Counted from the first letter of the stretch, positions 50,252 through 59,266 are shown. The stretch is DNA of 64,000 nt from Priestia megaterium NBRC 15308 = ATCC 14581 (GCF_000832985.1 NZ_CP009920.1:3094501-3158500); one strand, 5' to 3'. Numbers and translations are program-made. Notes: generated from the sequence alone by a model not told the origin.

Positions 50252-51010
50252 ATGAAAATTGGGTTAGCGCAAGTGAGATTTCCAAAGTCAGCCGCAGAGG
50301 GTGTAGAAACGATAGAAAATTGTATGAAACAAGCAGCAGAAGAAGGGTGTAACCTTGTATGTTTTCCAGAATCAATTGTGCCGGGACTTAGAGGAGTGGG
50401 TTTTGAAGTTGAGGCCTACAATCACGAAATTCAACAAAATACGCTTTATAAAGTTAAGTTGCTTGCCAAACAGTTAAAGCTCAACGTAATTTTACCACTG
50501 GAATGGCGCGACGAACTTGGTATGCATTTAACTGCTTTTGTAATTGATGAAAATGGAAAAGAATTAGGGTATCAAACTAAAAATCAAATTGATCCAGCAG
50601 AAGATCAATTTGGTTATAAGCCTGGAAACAGCCGCCAGTTGTTTGAAATAAACGGCGTGAAATTCGGTATTGTTATTTGCCATGAGGGATGGCGCTATCC
50701 TGAAACTGTCCGATGGGCTGCTGTAAGAGGAGCAAGCATTGTGTTTCATCCACAGTTTACTGGTGAAGTACCAGATCCGAAGTTTTATGATTATGCAATG
50801 ATTGCAAGAAGTACGGAGAATGGTATTTACTTTGCAAGCGTGAATTATGCCTTAGAGAACCAAAAAAGCACCACTTCTCTTCTTTCTCCAAAGGGTGAAT
50901 GTTTGATAAAAGCGAAAGCTGAAAAGCAAGAACTACTAACGTATACGATAGAGCCCGATGAGGCTAACCGGCTGTTAGCTCAGCGTCTGTTATCAAATTT
51001 ACTATTGTAA
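50252..51010 (+). CDS. Nitrilase-superfamily carbon-nitrogen hydrolase
   Basis: This 252-residue protein has the Glu-Lys-Cys triad: Glu in VCFPESIVPG, Lys in GYQTKNQIDP and Cys in GIVICHEGWRYPE. The alpha-beta-beta-alpha core begins MKIGLAQVRFPKS. Members hydrolyse amides or N-carbamoyl compounds. A transcription terminator separates it from the PTS genes, but it lies only 67 bp on, with a GGAGGAG site. Its substrate is not predictable. Confidence 0.9.
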   Translation: MKIGLAQVRFPKSAAEGVETIENCMKQAAEEGCNLVCFPESIVPGLRGVGFEVEAYNHEIQQNTLYKVKLLAKQLKLNVILPLEWRDELGMHLTAFVIDENGKELGYQTKNQIDPAEDQFGYKPGNSRQLFEINGVKFGIVICHEGWRYPETVRWAAVRGASIVFHPQFTGEVPDPKFYDYAMIARSTENGIYFASVNYALENQKSTTSLLSPKGECLIKAKAEKQELLTYTIEPDEANRLLAQRLLSNLLL

Positions 51011-51142
51011 AAAAGTTTATTTTTTCTAGTTAAATTAGCATGTGCGCTCTTATAACCCTTTGGTTATTTCTCCTTATGACGATATAAACGTCAATATGGT
51101 ATTATCAAAAGTTAAAGGGATATTAAAAGGTGTGTGGAAACA

Positions 51143-51733
51143 ATGGATCGAAAAAAAGTCGCATCAGTAGCTGGAGCATTGGTTATTGCCGTAGGAATTT
51201 GGCTATTTCAAAGCGGGAAATTTAAAAGTGAAGCGCAGGCAGATAAGTTTACGAGTACATTTTTGGTCGATCATGAACAAACAGACAATGGATTTGAATT
51301 ATTTACTTCGGATACCAATCAATATAGGATGTGGTTTCCGCTTCAGTATGTTATTCATAAATCTTCTTATAAAAGCAGTGAAGATGAAAGTGAAGTATGG
51401 ACAGCATCAACGAAGGAAAATGATTCATACAATGCTGGGAAAATAACGGCTTTATTTTCTAAGAAAAAAAGCAAAGCAGCTCAAAATAAAATGGATGCGT
51501 TTCAGCCTGATTACATGTTAAAAGGTAAAAATGCAACGATTTATGTGAAAAAACAAACAAGAGATGGAAAGCATAGCATTTATCATGCTTATGTGAATGA
51601 TGATTATTCAGACAAGTATATTTACTATACGTTTGAACTAAAAAGCAGCGAACAGACAAACAGTACAAAACAGCAGTATTGGGTAGAAAAAATTCTTCTA
51701 AATACACAGTTTCAAAAAAACTCAGCTGAATAG
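51143..51733 (+). CDS. Membrane-anchored protein of unknown function
   Basis: The protein has 196 residues from ATG 51143; the in-frame GTG 51134 sits too near AAAAGG. One N-terminal membrane helix (VASVAGALVIAVGIWLFQSG) is followed by a hydrophilic extracellular part rich in Lys, Ser, Thr and Tyr (TSDTNQYRMWFPLQYVIHKSS ... YIYYTFELKSS). No family is recognised. The layout suggests a lipoprotein-like or wall-associated protein, but there is no lipobox Cys. The stop lies inside its terminator hairpin. Confidence 0.6.
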   Translation: MDRKKVASVAGALVIAVGIWLFQSGKFKSEAQADKFTSTFLVDHEQTDNGFELFTSDTNQYRMWFPLQYVIHKSSYKSSEDESEVWTASTKENDSYNAGKITALFSKKKSKAAQNKMDAFQPDYMLKGKNATIYVKKQTRDGKHSIYHAYVNDDYSDKYIYYTFELKSSEQTNSTKQQYWVEKILLNTQFQKNSAE

Positions 51734-51748
51734 TCAGCTGAGTTTTTA
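51721..51748 (+). terminator. Terminator overlapping a stop codon
   Basis: CTCAGCTGA and TCAGCTGAG with loop ATAG, then TTTTT. The TAG stop of the preceding gene is in the loop. Confidence 0.87.
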
Positions 51749-51815
51749 CGTAAGGGTTCATAATGCTTTTCCTTTTTTATGTAAACGGGTACAATATGAG
51801 TAAGGAGGCCTTTGT

Positions 51816-52484
51816 ATGATTGAAAAACAAGCAGTTGGTGAAAAAGCAGCACAATTTGTTGAAGATGGAATGATTGTAGGACTAGGGACAGGTTCAACAG
51901 CTTATTATACAATTGTAAAACTAGGTGAACGAGTAAAAAATGGATTACACATCAAAGCGGTTCCTACTTCTCAAAAAACAGAAGAGCTGGCAAGGAAACT
52001 AGGTATTCCCATTGTTACCTTAGCAGATGTTGAATATATTGATATAGCAATTGACGGAGCAGATGAAGTAGATAGCGAACTTTCTTTAATTAAAGGAGGA
52101 GGAGGCGCGCTGCTTCGAGAAAAAATGATTGCGTACGCAGCGAAGCGGTTTATCGTGATTGCAGATTCTAAGAAAATAGTGAAGACGCTAGGAGCTTTTC
52201 CTCTTCCTGTTGAAGTTATACGTTTTGGCTGGGAAATGACTGCGAAGCACATTCGCAGTGCAGGTTGTGTACCGCAGCTTAGGCTTTTAGATGATCATAC
52301 GCCGTTTATCACCGATAACGGAAATTACATTCTAGACTGCCATTTTTCAGAAATTGAAAATCCTGCTGAGTTGGAAAAGCAGCTGATAAGGATCCCAGGC
52401 GTAGTAGAAAGCGGTTTGTTTGTAGGAATGACGGAGGAAGTTATTACCGTACAAAACCAAGATGTTTATATCATAAAAAAATAG
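51816..52484 (+). CDS. rpiA: Ribose-5-phosphate isomerase A
   Basis: This 222-residue protein has the RpiA motifs VGLGTGSTAYYTIVKLGE, IAIDGADEVDSELSLIKGGGGALLREKMIAY (catalytic Asp/Glu region) and VIADSKKIVKTLGAFPLPVEV. It interconverts ribose-5-phosphate and ribulose-5-phosphate in the pentose phosphate pathway. A strong AAGGAGG site precedes the ATG. It is a single gene with a terminator shared with the convergent neighbour. Confidence 0.96.
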   Translation: MIEKQAVGEKAAQFVEDGMIVGLGTGSTAYYTIVKLGERVKNGLHIKAVPTSQKTEELARKLGIPIVTLADVEYIDIAIDGADEVDSELSLIKGGGGALLREKMIAYAAKRFIVIADSKKIVKTLGAFPLPVEVIRFGWEMTAKHIRSAGCVPQLRLLDDHTPFITDNGNYILDCHFSEIENPAELEKQLIRIPGVVESGLFVGMTEEVITVQNQDVYIIKK

Positions 52485-52517
52485 AAGCTTTGGCGTCGGG
52501 CCTAGGCTTCTATTTTT
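52482..52517. terminator. Bidirectional terminator
   Basis: AATAGAAGC and GCTTCTATT around a 17-base loop, followed by TTTTAA, between convergent rpiA and the YdbC-like gene. Confidence 0.75.
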
Positions 52518-53110
52518 TAATTGGAAAGAACGTTCCAATTTTTCTCTAATTGATATATGTATTGAGACGCGTTCAGTACATTTGGATGAACAAAGGTATC
52601 AATTGTTTTTTGCGGACAAGCAGATCCGTATAATGAAAAAATGACAAGCTTGCTGTGCTCGATTGGTGATACAACGTGAGATAAACAGCGATAAGAAGGA
52701 TTTATCAAGCTTTTTACCATCTCATAGATATCTTCTTTGTCGTAAAAATCGACTTCAATTTCCGTCTTTACTAAATAACGGCTTTCAATGGCGCTGCTTC
52801 GATAATAATTGTAGCGTGCTCCTATGAAGTAGGACGGATCTGATGTTGAAACGTCCAAATTCGTATATGTTTGATCCTGCTTGCTTTTATAAAAAATAGA
52901 ATCATGAGTATGCTTCATGAATTCTTGATAAGTTGTTCCATCTTCCCACAGAGCTAGAATACAAGCATCTGTTTCATCTTCCACGTTCCAACCCCCTAAT
53001 TGGCCAATGAAACCATTCACGTGTGCAAGAGCAGCCCAATGCTGTTGCGTATATGAAAAAGATGCTTTTTTATCAGTCGGTATGCTGCATTTCACAATTT
53101 TTGTCAACAT
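52517..53110 (-). CDS. YdbC-like (DUF4937) protein
   Basis: This 197-residue protein has an N-terminal half of about 100 residues matching the DUF4937/YdbC pattern: MLTKIVKCSIPTDKKASFSYTQQHWAALAHVNGFIGQLGGWNVEDETDACILALWEDGTTYQEFMKHTHD. This is an antibiotic-biosynthesis-monooxygenase-like dimeric alpha/beta barrel. The second half (VKTEIEVDFYDKEDIYEMVKSLINPSYRCLSHVVSPIEHSKLVIFSLYGS) looks like a degenerate repeat of the same fold. The function is unknown. Confidence 0.7.
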   Translation of the reverse strand: MLTKIVKCSIPTDKKASFSYTQQHWAALAHVNGFIGQLGGWNVEDETDACILALWEDGTTYQEFMKHTHDSIFYKSKQDQTYTNLDVSTSDPSYFIGARYNYYRSSAIESRYLVKTEIEVDFYDKEDIYEMVKSLINPSYRCLSHVVSPIEHSKLVIFSLYGSACPQKTIDTFVHPNVLNASQYIYQLEKNWNVLSN

Positions 53111-53246
53111 TCTCCCATCACCTCAATTAATTACTTCGATAAATGAAGGAAAAATCCTTCTAAAAAGAGGAAAATCATAGACATATCCCCCCTTTAAAAG
53201 CCATACATTTCAAATAGGACAATGTTAGGGAAAGAAGGGGAAATGA

Positions 53247-55178
53247 ATGAAAGTTTTTCGTGCAAAAGCCTGTCAATCTCCTATGCGAAAAGGCTGGTCA
53301 ATTATGTTTCAGCATCCGTTTAAAAAAGATGAAAGAGGAAGATCGCACCCGTTTGTTAAACGGTTTATGTATACAGAGCAACACGATGAAATTGACATTC
53401 TCGTTGAAGAGATGAATGAACTGCTGAGAGTGCAGGATTTTTGGACAAGTACTGCAAAAGGAAGAGCAAAAGCAAGATATGATGAACGAGTAGTGAATGC
53501 TTTTTATAACGATATTGAAAAAAGAACGAGCGAGCAAATTGACAGCGAGTATGAGTACATTCATGTAATCGGAGAACAAGGAAGCGGCAAAACAGCCTTA
53601 ATCCGCCAGCTTCTTGGTATAAAAAAGGAATGTGGCTTTCTAGGAATAGGCAGTAAAGGCGCTTGTTCTGCTACGTATAAGGTGAAGGATTCCCAACACT
53701 ATGAAGCTGCTGTCTCTTTTTTTACGCGAAGTGAAGTGCAAAGGAAATTGGAGAATATCCTACTAAGAAGCGCTGAAGTGTATGCTGAAGGAGGCACGGA
53801 TTATGACTTGGTCTTTGAATTATTACACGGAGATTCCTCTTTTAATCTGCGCGCTCTTTTGGGAGATATCCCATACAAAGCCCGTTATTTTAATGATGAT
53901 ATTCCTTTAAGAATGAGTGATGAAAATAGTTCATTCAAACAATTTGTAGATGCAATTAAACGAGAAAGTGAAATAGTAAAAGACGCTGTTGATCACGAAG
54001 GAAAAGATTTTGCAGAAGGATGGCACAAGAGGCTTGAATGTAGGAAAATTACCGAGCAAATGCTTCTGGCAATTGAATCCCGGTTGAAAGAATACAAGGA
54101 GGGAACATGGGAAATAGGAGAAGACGACTGGCCAATATCCTGCCGTCTCACAGCAAAAGAGCTGTCTTCCTTTGGTCCGCTAACAAATGAAGAAGAAGAA
54201 AATAACGGACGTCTTATTTATCCATTGTTTCGTAGAATTGAAGTTTGCGGCCCTTTTTCTTTTAAAAAAGGAGTAGCGATTTGCGAGCATGCTTGTTTTG
54301 AATATACGAGCACCATCCACGATTCTTTTAAACAAGCAGCTTCTATTTTATACGTACATCATGGACTTAAACAATTAAATATTCAATTTCTTCAACAGCT
54401 CATCGTACATGGTCACGGTGCTAAGGTAAACGTTTGTGTTACACACGGAGATTTGCTTACCTCTCCAAGCTGCCGTACGGATTATGCTAAAAAACATGCC
54501 ATGGCTAAAATGATAGATTATGCGCTTAAAAGCGTTTCACCTCTTATGAAAAAGCAGCTTCACTACTATTTAACAGTAGGGAATACGTCTATTTTAGAAT
54601 GTGTACACGAGGAATCCAAAGAGAGTCATCTTCTGTATAAAGACTTAAAGGCAGCTTTAGTATCAGAAACGAGAAAAAAGCAGCAAGAGCTGCATCCTAT
54701 TTATTTAAATTTGACTGTCTCTCAGGCTTTTTATGAAGCGATGGAGTCGCTGAACATTCCTTATATGGATAGAGAAACATGTTTGAACATTTCCTTAGGA
54801 GAGCATGAAGGGCCGGTGCCAGTCATTGCGTCCGCTTTTATTTCATCTGTCTACGAGCATTTTCTAAGCCAGCCGTCTGGGTGGTCAAGTACTTATCATT
54901 CGGTCACCGACCGACAGCAGGTTATTCAAGAATTGGCAGGTGAGTTCGCAACCGTCATTTATTCCTATTTTAACGAACAGCTGCTTGAAAATTCCCGTAA
55001 TGACTGGGTCGCTCTTTATAAACAAAAAGAAGACGATCAAGCCTACAAATATAGCAGACTAATAGAAAACGTAATTCCTGCCAAAAATGATATCTATCAG
55101 CAGCAAATTCTTATGAGAACGGTCTATCAGTTGATCAAATATGTTGTAGAAAAGAAAGACGGCGTACTGGTTCATTAA
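53247..55178 (+). CDS. Large P-loop NTPase, possibly dynamin-like GTPase
   Basis: This 643-residue cytosolic protein has an AAGAAGGGG site before ATG 53247. Around residue 109 a clear Walker A (HVIGEQGSGKTALIRQLLG) is followed by KGACSATYKV, which resembles the switch-I GACTA motif of dynamin/SLIP-GC-type GTPases. VNVCVTHGDL near 395 could be the G4 base-recognition motif. The expected DxPG is not evident at the matching strand (GVAICEHACFEYTS). The long helical remainder lacks membrane segments. The family assignment is tentative; an NTPase role is secure. Confidence 0.6.
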   Translation: MKVFRAKACQSPMRKGWSIMFQHPFKKDERGRSHPFVKRFMYTEQHDEIDILVEEMNELLRVQDFWTSTAKGRAKARYDERVVNAFYNDIEKRTSEQIDSEYEYIHVIGEQGSGKTALIRQLLGIKKECGFLGIGSKGACSATYKVKDSQHYEAAVSFFTRSEVQRKLENILLRSAEVYAEGGTDYDLVFELLHGDSSFNLRALLGDIPYKARYFNDDIPLRMSDENSSFKQFVDAIKRESEIVKDAVDHEGKDFAEGWHKRLECRKITEQMLLAIESRLKEYKEGTWEIGEDDWPISCRLTAKELSSFGPLTNEEEENNGRLIYPLFRRIEVCGPFSFKKGVAICEHACFEYTSTIHDSFKQAASILYVHHGLKQLNIQFLQQLIVHGHGAKVNVCVTHGDLLTSPSCRTDYAKKHAMAKMIDYALKSVSPLMKKQLHYYLTVGNTSILECVHEESKESHLLYKDLKAALVSETRKKQQELHPIYLNLTVSQAFYEAMESLNIPYMDRETCLNISLGEHEGPVPVIASAFISSVYEHFLSQPSGWSSTYHSVTDRQQVIQELAGEFATVIYSYFNEQLLENSRNDWVALYKQKEDDQAYKYSRLIENVIPAKNDIYQQQILMRTVYQLIKYVVEKKDGVLVH

Positions 55179-55214
55179 GGAGTCAAGGGAGGTCAATATA
55201 AAAAAGGTTTATCA

Positions 55215-55245
55215 ATAAAAAAACAGAGCCTGATTTCAGGCTCTA
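55215..55245 (-). terminator. Terminator of the L,D-transpeptidase gene
   Basis: On the minus strand, AGAGCCTGA and TCAGGCTCT flank AA and are followed by GTTTTTTT. Confidence 0.87.
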
Positions 55246-56304
55246 TTAGCGTTTAGAAATAGCAGTTAAAGTATTAGGTCCGGCAATGCCGTCAGCTGCT
55301 AGCTTATTGTCTTTTTGAAAATTACGTACAGCTGATTCCGTATTAGCACCGAAAATACCGTCCGTGCCTTTTGTATCATAGCCAAGCGCCGTTAATTTCT
55401 TTTGAAGGGCTTGAACATTGCTGCCTTTGCTTCCTTTTTTAAGCGTTTGTTTTGTGTTAATTGTTGTATCTGCTGGTGGATTTGTTGGCTTTGTTGGATT
55501 TGTTGGTGTCGTCGGGTTCGGGTTCGTTCCTGAACTTCCTAAAGCTTTATATGTTGATGGGCCAACAATGCCGTCAGCCGTTAAGCCGTGGTCTTTTTGG
55601 AACTTACGAACAGCTGAATCTGTATTGGCACCGAACACACCATCCGTACCTTTTGTATTATAGCCAAGTGAAGTTAGTTTCTGCTGAAGTTCTTTAACTG
55701 CATTTCCTTTGCTTCCTTTCTTTAAAACAGTTCCTGTAGAAGGAGCTGGAGCAGAACCTGAGTTTCCAGAAACGTTGTACCCGTTTGCTGCTGCAATGTC
55801 GTTAAATGATTTAGAAGAAGTTGTAATCACCACTGGTGTACCGACGGTCACTTTACTAAATAACCATTCTACTTCTTCATCGTACATACGAACGCATCCG
55901 CTGCTTACATATTTGCCGATGGAAGCAGGATTATTATTTCCGTGAATAGCATACGTCGTGCCGTATGTACCTCTCGCATTTAGGCCTAGCCAGCGATTGC
56001 CAAGGGGATTTCTAGGATCTCCACCAGGAATGTTCCCTTTGTAATAAGGGCGATTGACAATTTTATTCACCACTTTGAAATGGCCTTCTGGTGTAAGAGA
56101 CTGCGTGCGTCCTGTTGCTACCGAAAACGTTCGGACAAGTGAACCATTTTGGTAATAAGCGAGTTTATTCGTCGCTTTGTTAATCATAATTAAATGAGAT
56201 GGTGTTGAAGCAGCTTCTGTTTTTGGGACTCCTACAAATAAGCAGGCTAGAGCTAAAATAGCCGCTATGAGTACGATTGTTGTTCTTGATATTCTATTTG
56301 CCAT
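55246..56304 (-). CDS. L,D-transpeptidase with two peptidoglycan-binding repeats
   Basis: The protein has 352 residues from ATG 56304, behind AAGGAGG. A signal peptide (TTIVLIAAILALACLFVGV) is followed by a YkuD domain (about 40-170) with YAIHGNNNPASIGKY and the catalytic Cys in SSGCVRMYDEEV. Two PG_binding_1 repeats (LKKGSKGNAVKELQQKLTSLGY...GPSTYKAL; LKKGSKGSNVQALQKKLTALGY...) are joined by a Pro/Thr/Asn linker. It cross-links or modifies peptidoglycan outside the membrane. Most Bacillus YkuD enzymes use LysM for wall binding, so the C-terminal PG-binding pair is a variant architecture. Confidence 0.93.
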   Translation of the reverse strand: MANRISRTTIVLIAAILALACLFVGVPKTEAASTPSHLIMINKATNKLAYYQNGSLVRTFSVATGRTQSLTPEGHFKVVNKIVNRPYYKGNIPGGDPRNPLGNRWLGLNARGTYGTTYAIHGNNNPASIGKYVSSGCVRMYDEEVEWLFSKVTVGTPVVITTSSKSFNDIAAANGYNVSGNSGSAPAPSTGTVLKKGSKGNAVKELQQKLTSLGYNTKGTDGVFGANTDSAVRKFQKDHGLTADGIVGPSTYKALGSSGTNPNPTTPTNPTKPTNPPADTTINTKQTLKKGSKGSNVQALQKKLTALGYDTKGTDGIFGANTESAVRNFQKDNKLAADGIAGPNTLTAISKR

Positions 56305-56826
56305 GTGGTGCGCCTCCTTAGGCTGCATTAATGAAAAACGTATGGTGCGGCGGTGCTATAAATTCTTCACTAATAAAATAAAAGACGAATAGCTGCATTT
56401 TCTATGCCTGTATGTATGCGCTTAATAAGGAAATCATTAAGTAGAAAGACTTTACTAGCGGGAATTTATAATAATAAGAATAACTAAGTTTTTCTTGATG
56501 CTTTGTACAACTTTAGGAATATAAGTTTACTAATCTAGGGGATTCATATTTACATAAGCATCACATCCTTTCCAGTTCTTCATTTACGTGTAAAGAAATG
56601 AAAGCGTTATACAGATTGTTTTGTAATCGTATTGTAACATATTTGTATTTTTTATACCATAAAAAGACATAAAATAGTATAAAAATACTTTATATGGGTT
56701 TTATGTACAAAAAAATTAAAAGTTAAGGAGAACGAAGCTATTATTAGATATACGAAACTGGAAAAGAAGTATGCGTAGTTTTGTGGAAATAGATAAATAT
56801 TCTTATTCGAATATAAGGAGGGAGAG
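56305..56826. other. Gap upstream of the L,D-transpeptidase gene
   Basis: About 520 bp with no gene that I can support. A TGAAAGCGTTATACA sequence (about 56598) is near, but off, a catabolite-responsive element. The rest is A/T-rich. It must hold the minus-strand promoter of the transpeptidase gene. Confidence 0.5.
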
Positions 56827-56828
56827 AG

Positions 56829-56866
56829 TAAAAAAACTACTTGCAAAGAGACAAGTAGTTTTTAAA
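56829..56866 (-). terminator. Terminator of the methyltransferase gene
   Basis: On the minus strand, AAACTACTTG and CAAGTAGTTT flank TCTCTTTG and are followed by TTTT. Confidence 0.87.
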
Positions 56867-56869
56867 TCG

Positions 56870-57544
56870 TTATTTTTGAGCATACATTACAACAAAATTA
56901 AAAAATTTATAAATGCAATCCACTGTGCTGAACCCGCTTGCTGTTAACCAATTTAACTGATCATGTAGGGTTGCCATTTTATCTAACTTCGTACGTTCAT
57001 GAGCAGCCTCAATTTGCTCATGAGTTAACCCGCTTGCGGCAATTCGTTCGCTCCAGTCTTTTTTATATAACTCTTCAATAATAGAAGAATGGCCTAATAC
57101 TTGATCAGCATTAATAAATATTCCTCCTGTATGCAGCAAATCATAAATTTGTTCATACAGCTTGTGTTTTCGTTTGTCTTCTAAATGATGGATAGCAAGT
57201 GAAGAAATCACAATGTCAAATGAGTGCTCAAATTTGTAGTTTGTTATATCTGATACGATAAATTCTATATGCTGTTCATTTTTAAAGCGTTCCTTTGCTT
57301 TTTCAAGCATTTGATCTGAGACGTCAATCAACGTGAAATGCGCATCTGGGTACTTTTCTTTAATAAAAGAAGAAAACAAGCCTGTACCTGCTCCAATATC
57401 AAGTATGCGAAGAGGCTTTTTTGAAAAGTGAAGAAGAGAAACGGGAATAGAATAAAAATCAAAAAAGCAAGGAATGAGTTTGCGGCGCTGCTCATCATAC
57501 TGAGAAGCATGAGCATTAAATTTTTCTTTAACGTTATTTTTCAT
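56870..57544 (-). CDS. Class I SAM-dependent methyltransferase
   Basis: The protein has 224 residues from ATG 57544, behind AAAGGAGC; the longer frame to 57619 lacks a site. SAM-binding motif I is LRILDIGAGTGLFSSFIKEKYP, followed by FTLIDVSDQMLEKAKERF (motif II acidic end) and FDIVISSLAIHHLEDKRKHKLYEQIYDLLHTGGIFINAD. The acceptor is unknown; such proteins methylate small molecules. It is divergent from a LysR regulator 132 bp away, which probably controls it. Confidence 0.9.
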   Translation of the reverse strand: MKNNVKEKFNAHASQYDEQRRKLIPCFFDFYSIPVSLLHFSKKPLRILDIGAGTGLFSSFIKEKYPDAHFTLIDVSDQMLEKAKERFKNEQHIEFIVSDITNYKFEHSFDIVISSLAIHHLEDKRKHKLYEQIYDLLHTGGIFINADQVLGHSSIIEELYKKDWSERIAASGLTHEQIEAAHERTKLDKMATLHDQLNWLTASGFSTVDCIYKFFNFVVMYAQK

Positions 57545-57675
57545 TTTTACAGCTCCTTTATTTGGTAATATGGAGATACATATATCGTATAGAAGTTTGA
57601 TAGAAAAGAAAATAAACAAAAATAAGCAGTATTGATTCCAGTTTGTTATGAATAGAAAGAGATGGAGAGAAGAAA

Positions 57676-58545
57676 ATGGAGATCAAATGGCTAAAAACAT
57701 TCATCATAGCGGCTTCTTATGAAAATTTCAGACAAGCGTCTGAAGATTTATTTTTAACGCAGCCTGCTGTATCAAAGCATATTCAGCGACTGCAGCAAGA
57801 ATTAGGGGATGAGCTTTTTGAAAAAAAAGGTAAATATATCGCGCTGACTGAGGCAGGACGCTTTTTTTTGCCTCATGCTCAAAAAATGGTGGGAGCATAT
57901 GAGGAAGGAGTAGGGGATTTTAAGTTATGGAAGCAAGGATATAACCGAAAATTGACTATATCCGCTGCTCCTCAAATAGCAGCATCGATTTTGCCGAGTC
58001 TAATCAAACAATTTGTAGAGAGATATCCCCATATTGAAGTCACGGTTAATATCACAAATTCGTTTCAGGTGGGAAAAGACATCAGCGACAGAAAATCAGA
58101 TGTTGGATTAACAAGGATGCTTCCGGGTCAGGCAGACGTTTTTTATGAGTTAATTCATAAAGAAAAAGCAGTCTTAGTGGCCCCGTTTTCTGTAGGAGCA
58201 CGTACGGAACAGGAGCTGTTATCTTCCTACCGGCTGCTTACGAATAATCATCCTGTTTATTGGGAAGATTTACTCCTTCAACTCAAGGCTTGTTATCCTC
58301 ACATTCAGCTGCTTCCTGTGACGCAAGTAGAAATTACAAAACGCTTTATTGAAGAAGGTTTAGGCGTATCTTATTTGCCATTTTCTATGGTGAAAAAGGA
58401 AGTTGAAAATCAAACGTTAAGCATAATTTCACAGCAAAAAATTATTCGGCCTTCTTCACACACGTATATCGTAACAAAAGGCGAAACAGAAGAAATAAAG
58501 CAGTTTAAGCACTTTGTAGCTGAGACCTTAACAGAAACGAGCTGA
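57676..58545 (+). CDS. LysR family regulator
   Basis: This 289-residue protein has an N-terminal winged helix (MEIKWLKTFIIAASYENFRQASEDLFLTQPAVSKHIQRLQQELGDELFEKKGKYIALTEAGRFFLPHA) and a C-terminal two-lobed effector domain. The effector domain starts LTISAAPQIAASILPSLIKQF, and the hinge is typical. It is divergent from the methyltransferase gene, the common arrangement for LysR and its target. A small DUF4181 gene follows after 26 bp and may be co-transcribed. Confidence 0.93.
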   Translation: MEIKWLKTFIIAASYENFRQASEDLFLTQPAVSKHIQRLQQELGDELFEKKGKYIALTEAGRFFLPHAQKMVGAYEEGVGDFKLWKQGYNRKLTISAAPQIAASILPSLIKQFVERYPHIEVTVNITNSFQVGKDISDRKSDVGLTRMLPGQADVFYELIHKEKAVLVAPFSVGARTEQELLSSYRLLTNNHPVYWEDLLLQLKACYPHIQLLPVTQVEITKRFIEEGLGVSYLPFSMVKKEVENQTLSIISQQKIIRPSSHTYIVTKGETEEIKQFKHFVAETLTETS

Positions 58546-58571
58546 AATGATACCATAAAAAGGAAGGAGAG

Positions 58572-58931
58572 ATGACGATGTATATATTAATCATGCTAGT
58601 TGCAGCAGCAGTCGTAGTAGATTTTATTTTAAGAAAAGTGCTTGATATACCTCGCAGCAAATTTTGGGGCAAATATGAGTATGAAAGTCTAGCTTTAGAA
58701 CGTTGGGACAAATATGTAATGGTAGCTTTTGTTCTTTTTCTGATATTGGATATGATTTTTATGGTTGTAGAGACTTATATCGTATCTTTCCTATTCTTAG
58801 TCGTGAATATTTTGCTGAAAAGTATAGATGAATGGAAATATAAACAAGAAACAAAAGAATACGTAACAAGCTTTGTACAGATGGGGTTCTTCTTTACGGC
58901 TTTTGTTCTATTAGCCAGCGGAAGGATATAG
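58572..58931 (+). CDS. DUF4181 membrane protein
   Basis: The protein has 117-119 residues (ATG 58572 or 58578, behind AAGGAAGGAG). It has four hydrophobic segments with FILRKVLDIPRSKFWGKYEYESLALERWDKY in the first loop, the DUF4181 pattern. The function is unknown. Repeat copy D begins immediately after its stop codon. Confidence 0.75.
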   Translation: MTMYILIMLVAAAVVVDFILRKVLDIPRSKFWGKYEYESLALERWDKYVMVAFVLFLILDMIFMVVETYIVSFLFLVVNILLKSIDEWKYKQETKEYVTSFVQMGFFFTAFVLLASGRI

Positions 58932-59262
58932 AAAAAGAGGTGAGACATAACTACATTAATCCAATCTGAAAACGAACAAATTGGATATATGAAGCTGAAA
59001 CGCTTGTGACACCGCTGTTGATTTCCGTGCAAGACTTCGCTTTCCTCGGGCGGCTGGTGAGCCTCCTCGTCGCTGACGCTCCTGTGGGGTCTCACCCCTT
59101 CCGCTTTTCCCGCAGGAGTCTTCGTCTTGCCCTCCAATCAACAGCTAGAAGCAGTTAAACGTATGAAACCTACGTTCACCATAATAATAAAAAAACCGAA
59201 CAATCAATCGTTTCGATTGATTGTTCGGATTTCCCTTCAGCTATTTTGTCCGAGCCTCTTTT
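58932..59262 (-). repeat. Dispersed repeat, copy D (full length, reverse)
   Basis: It is in the reverse orientation. The head lies at 59262 (GAGGCTCGGACAAAATAGCT on the minus strand), with a hairpin TCCGAACAATCAATCG with its complement at 59190-59232. The core (ACGGAAATCAACAGC to GCTGTTGATTGGAGGGCAAG) and the tail GTTATGTCTCACCTCTTTTT follow. It exactly fills the space between convergent genes (stops at 58931 and 59267), with its head facing the minus-strand gene. Confidence 0.88.
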
Positions 59263-59266
59263 GATA

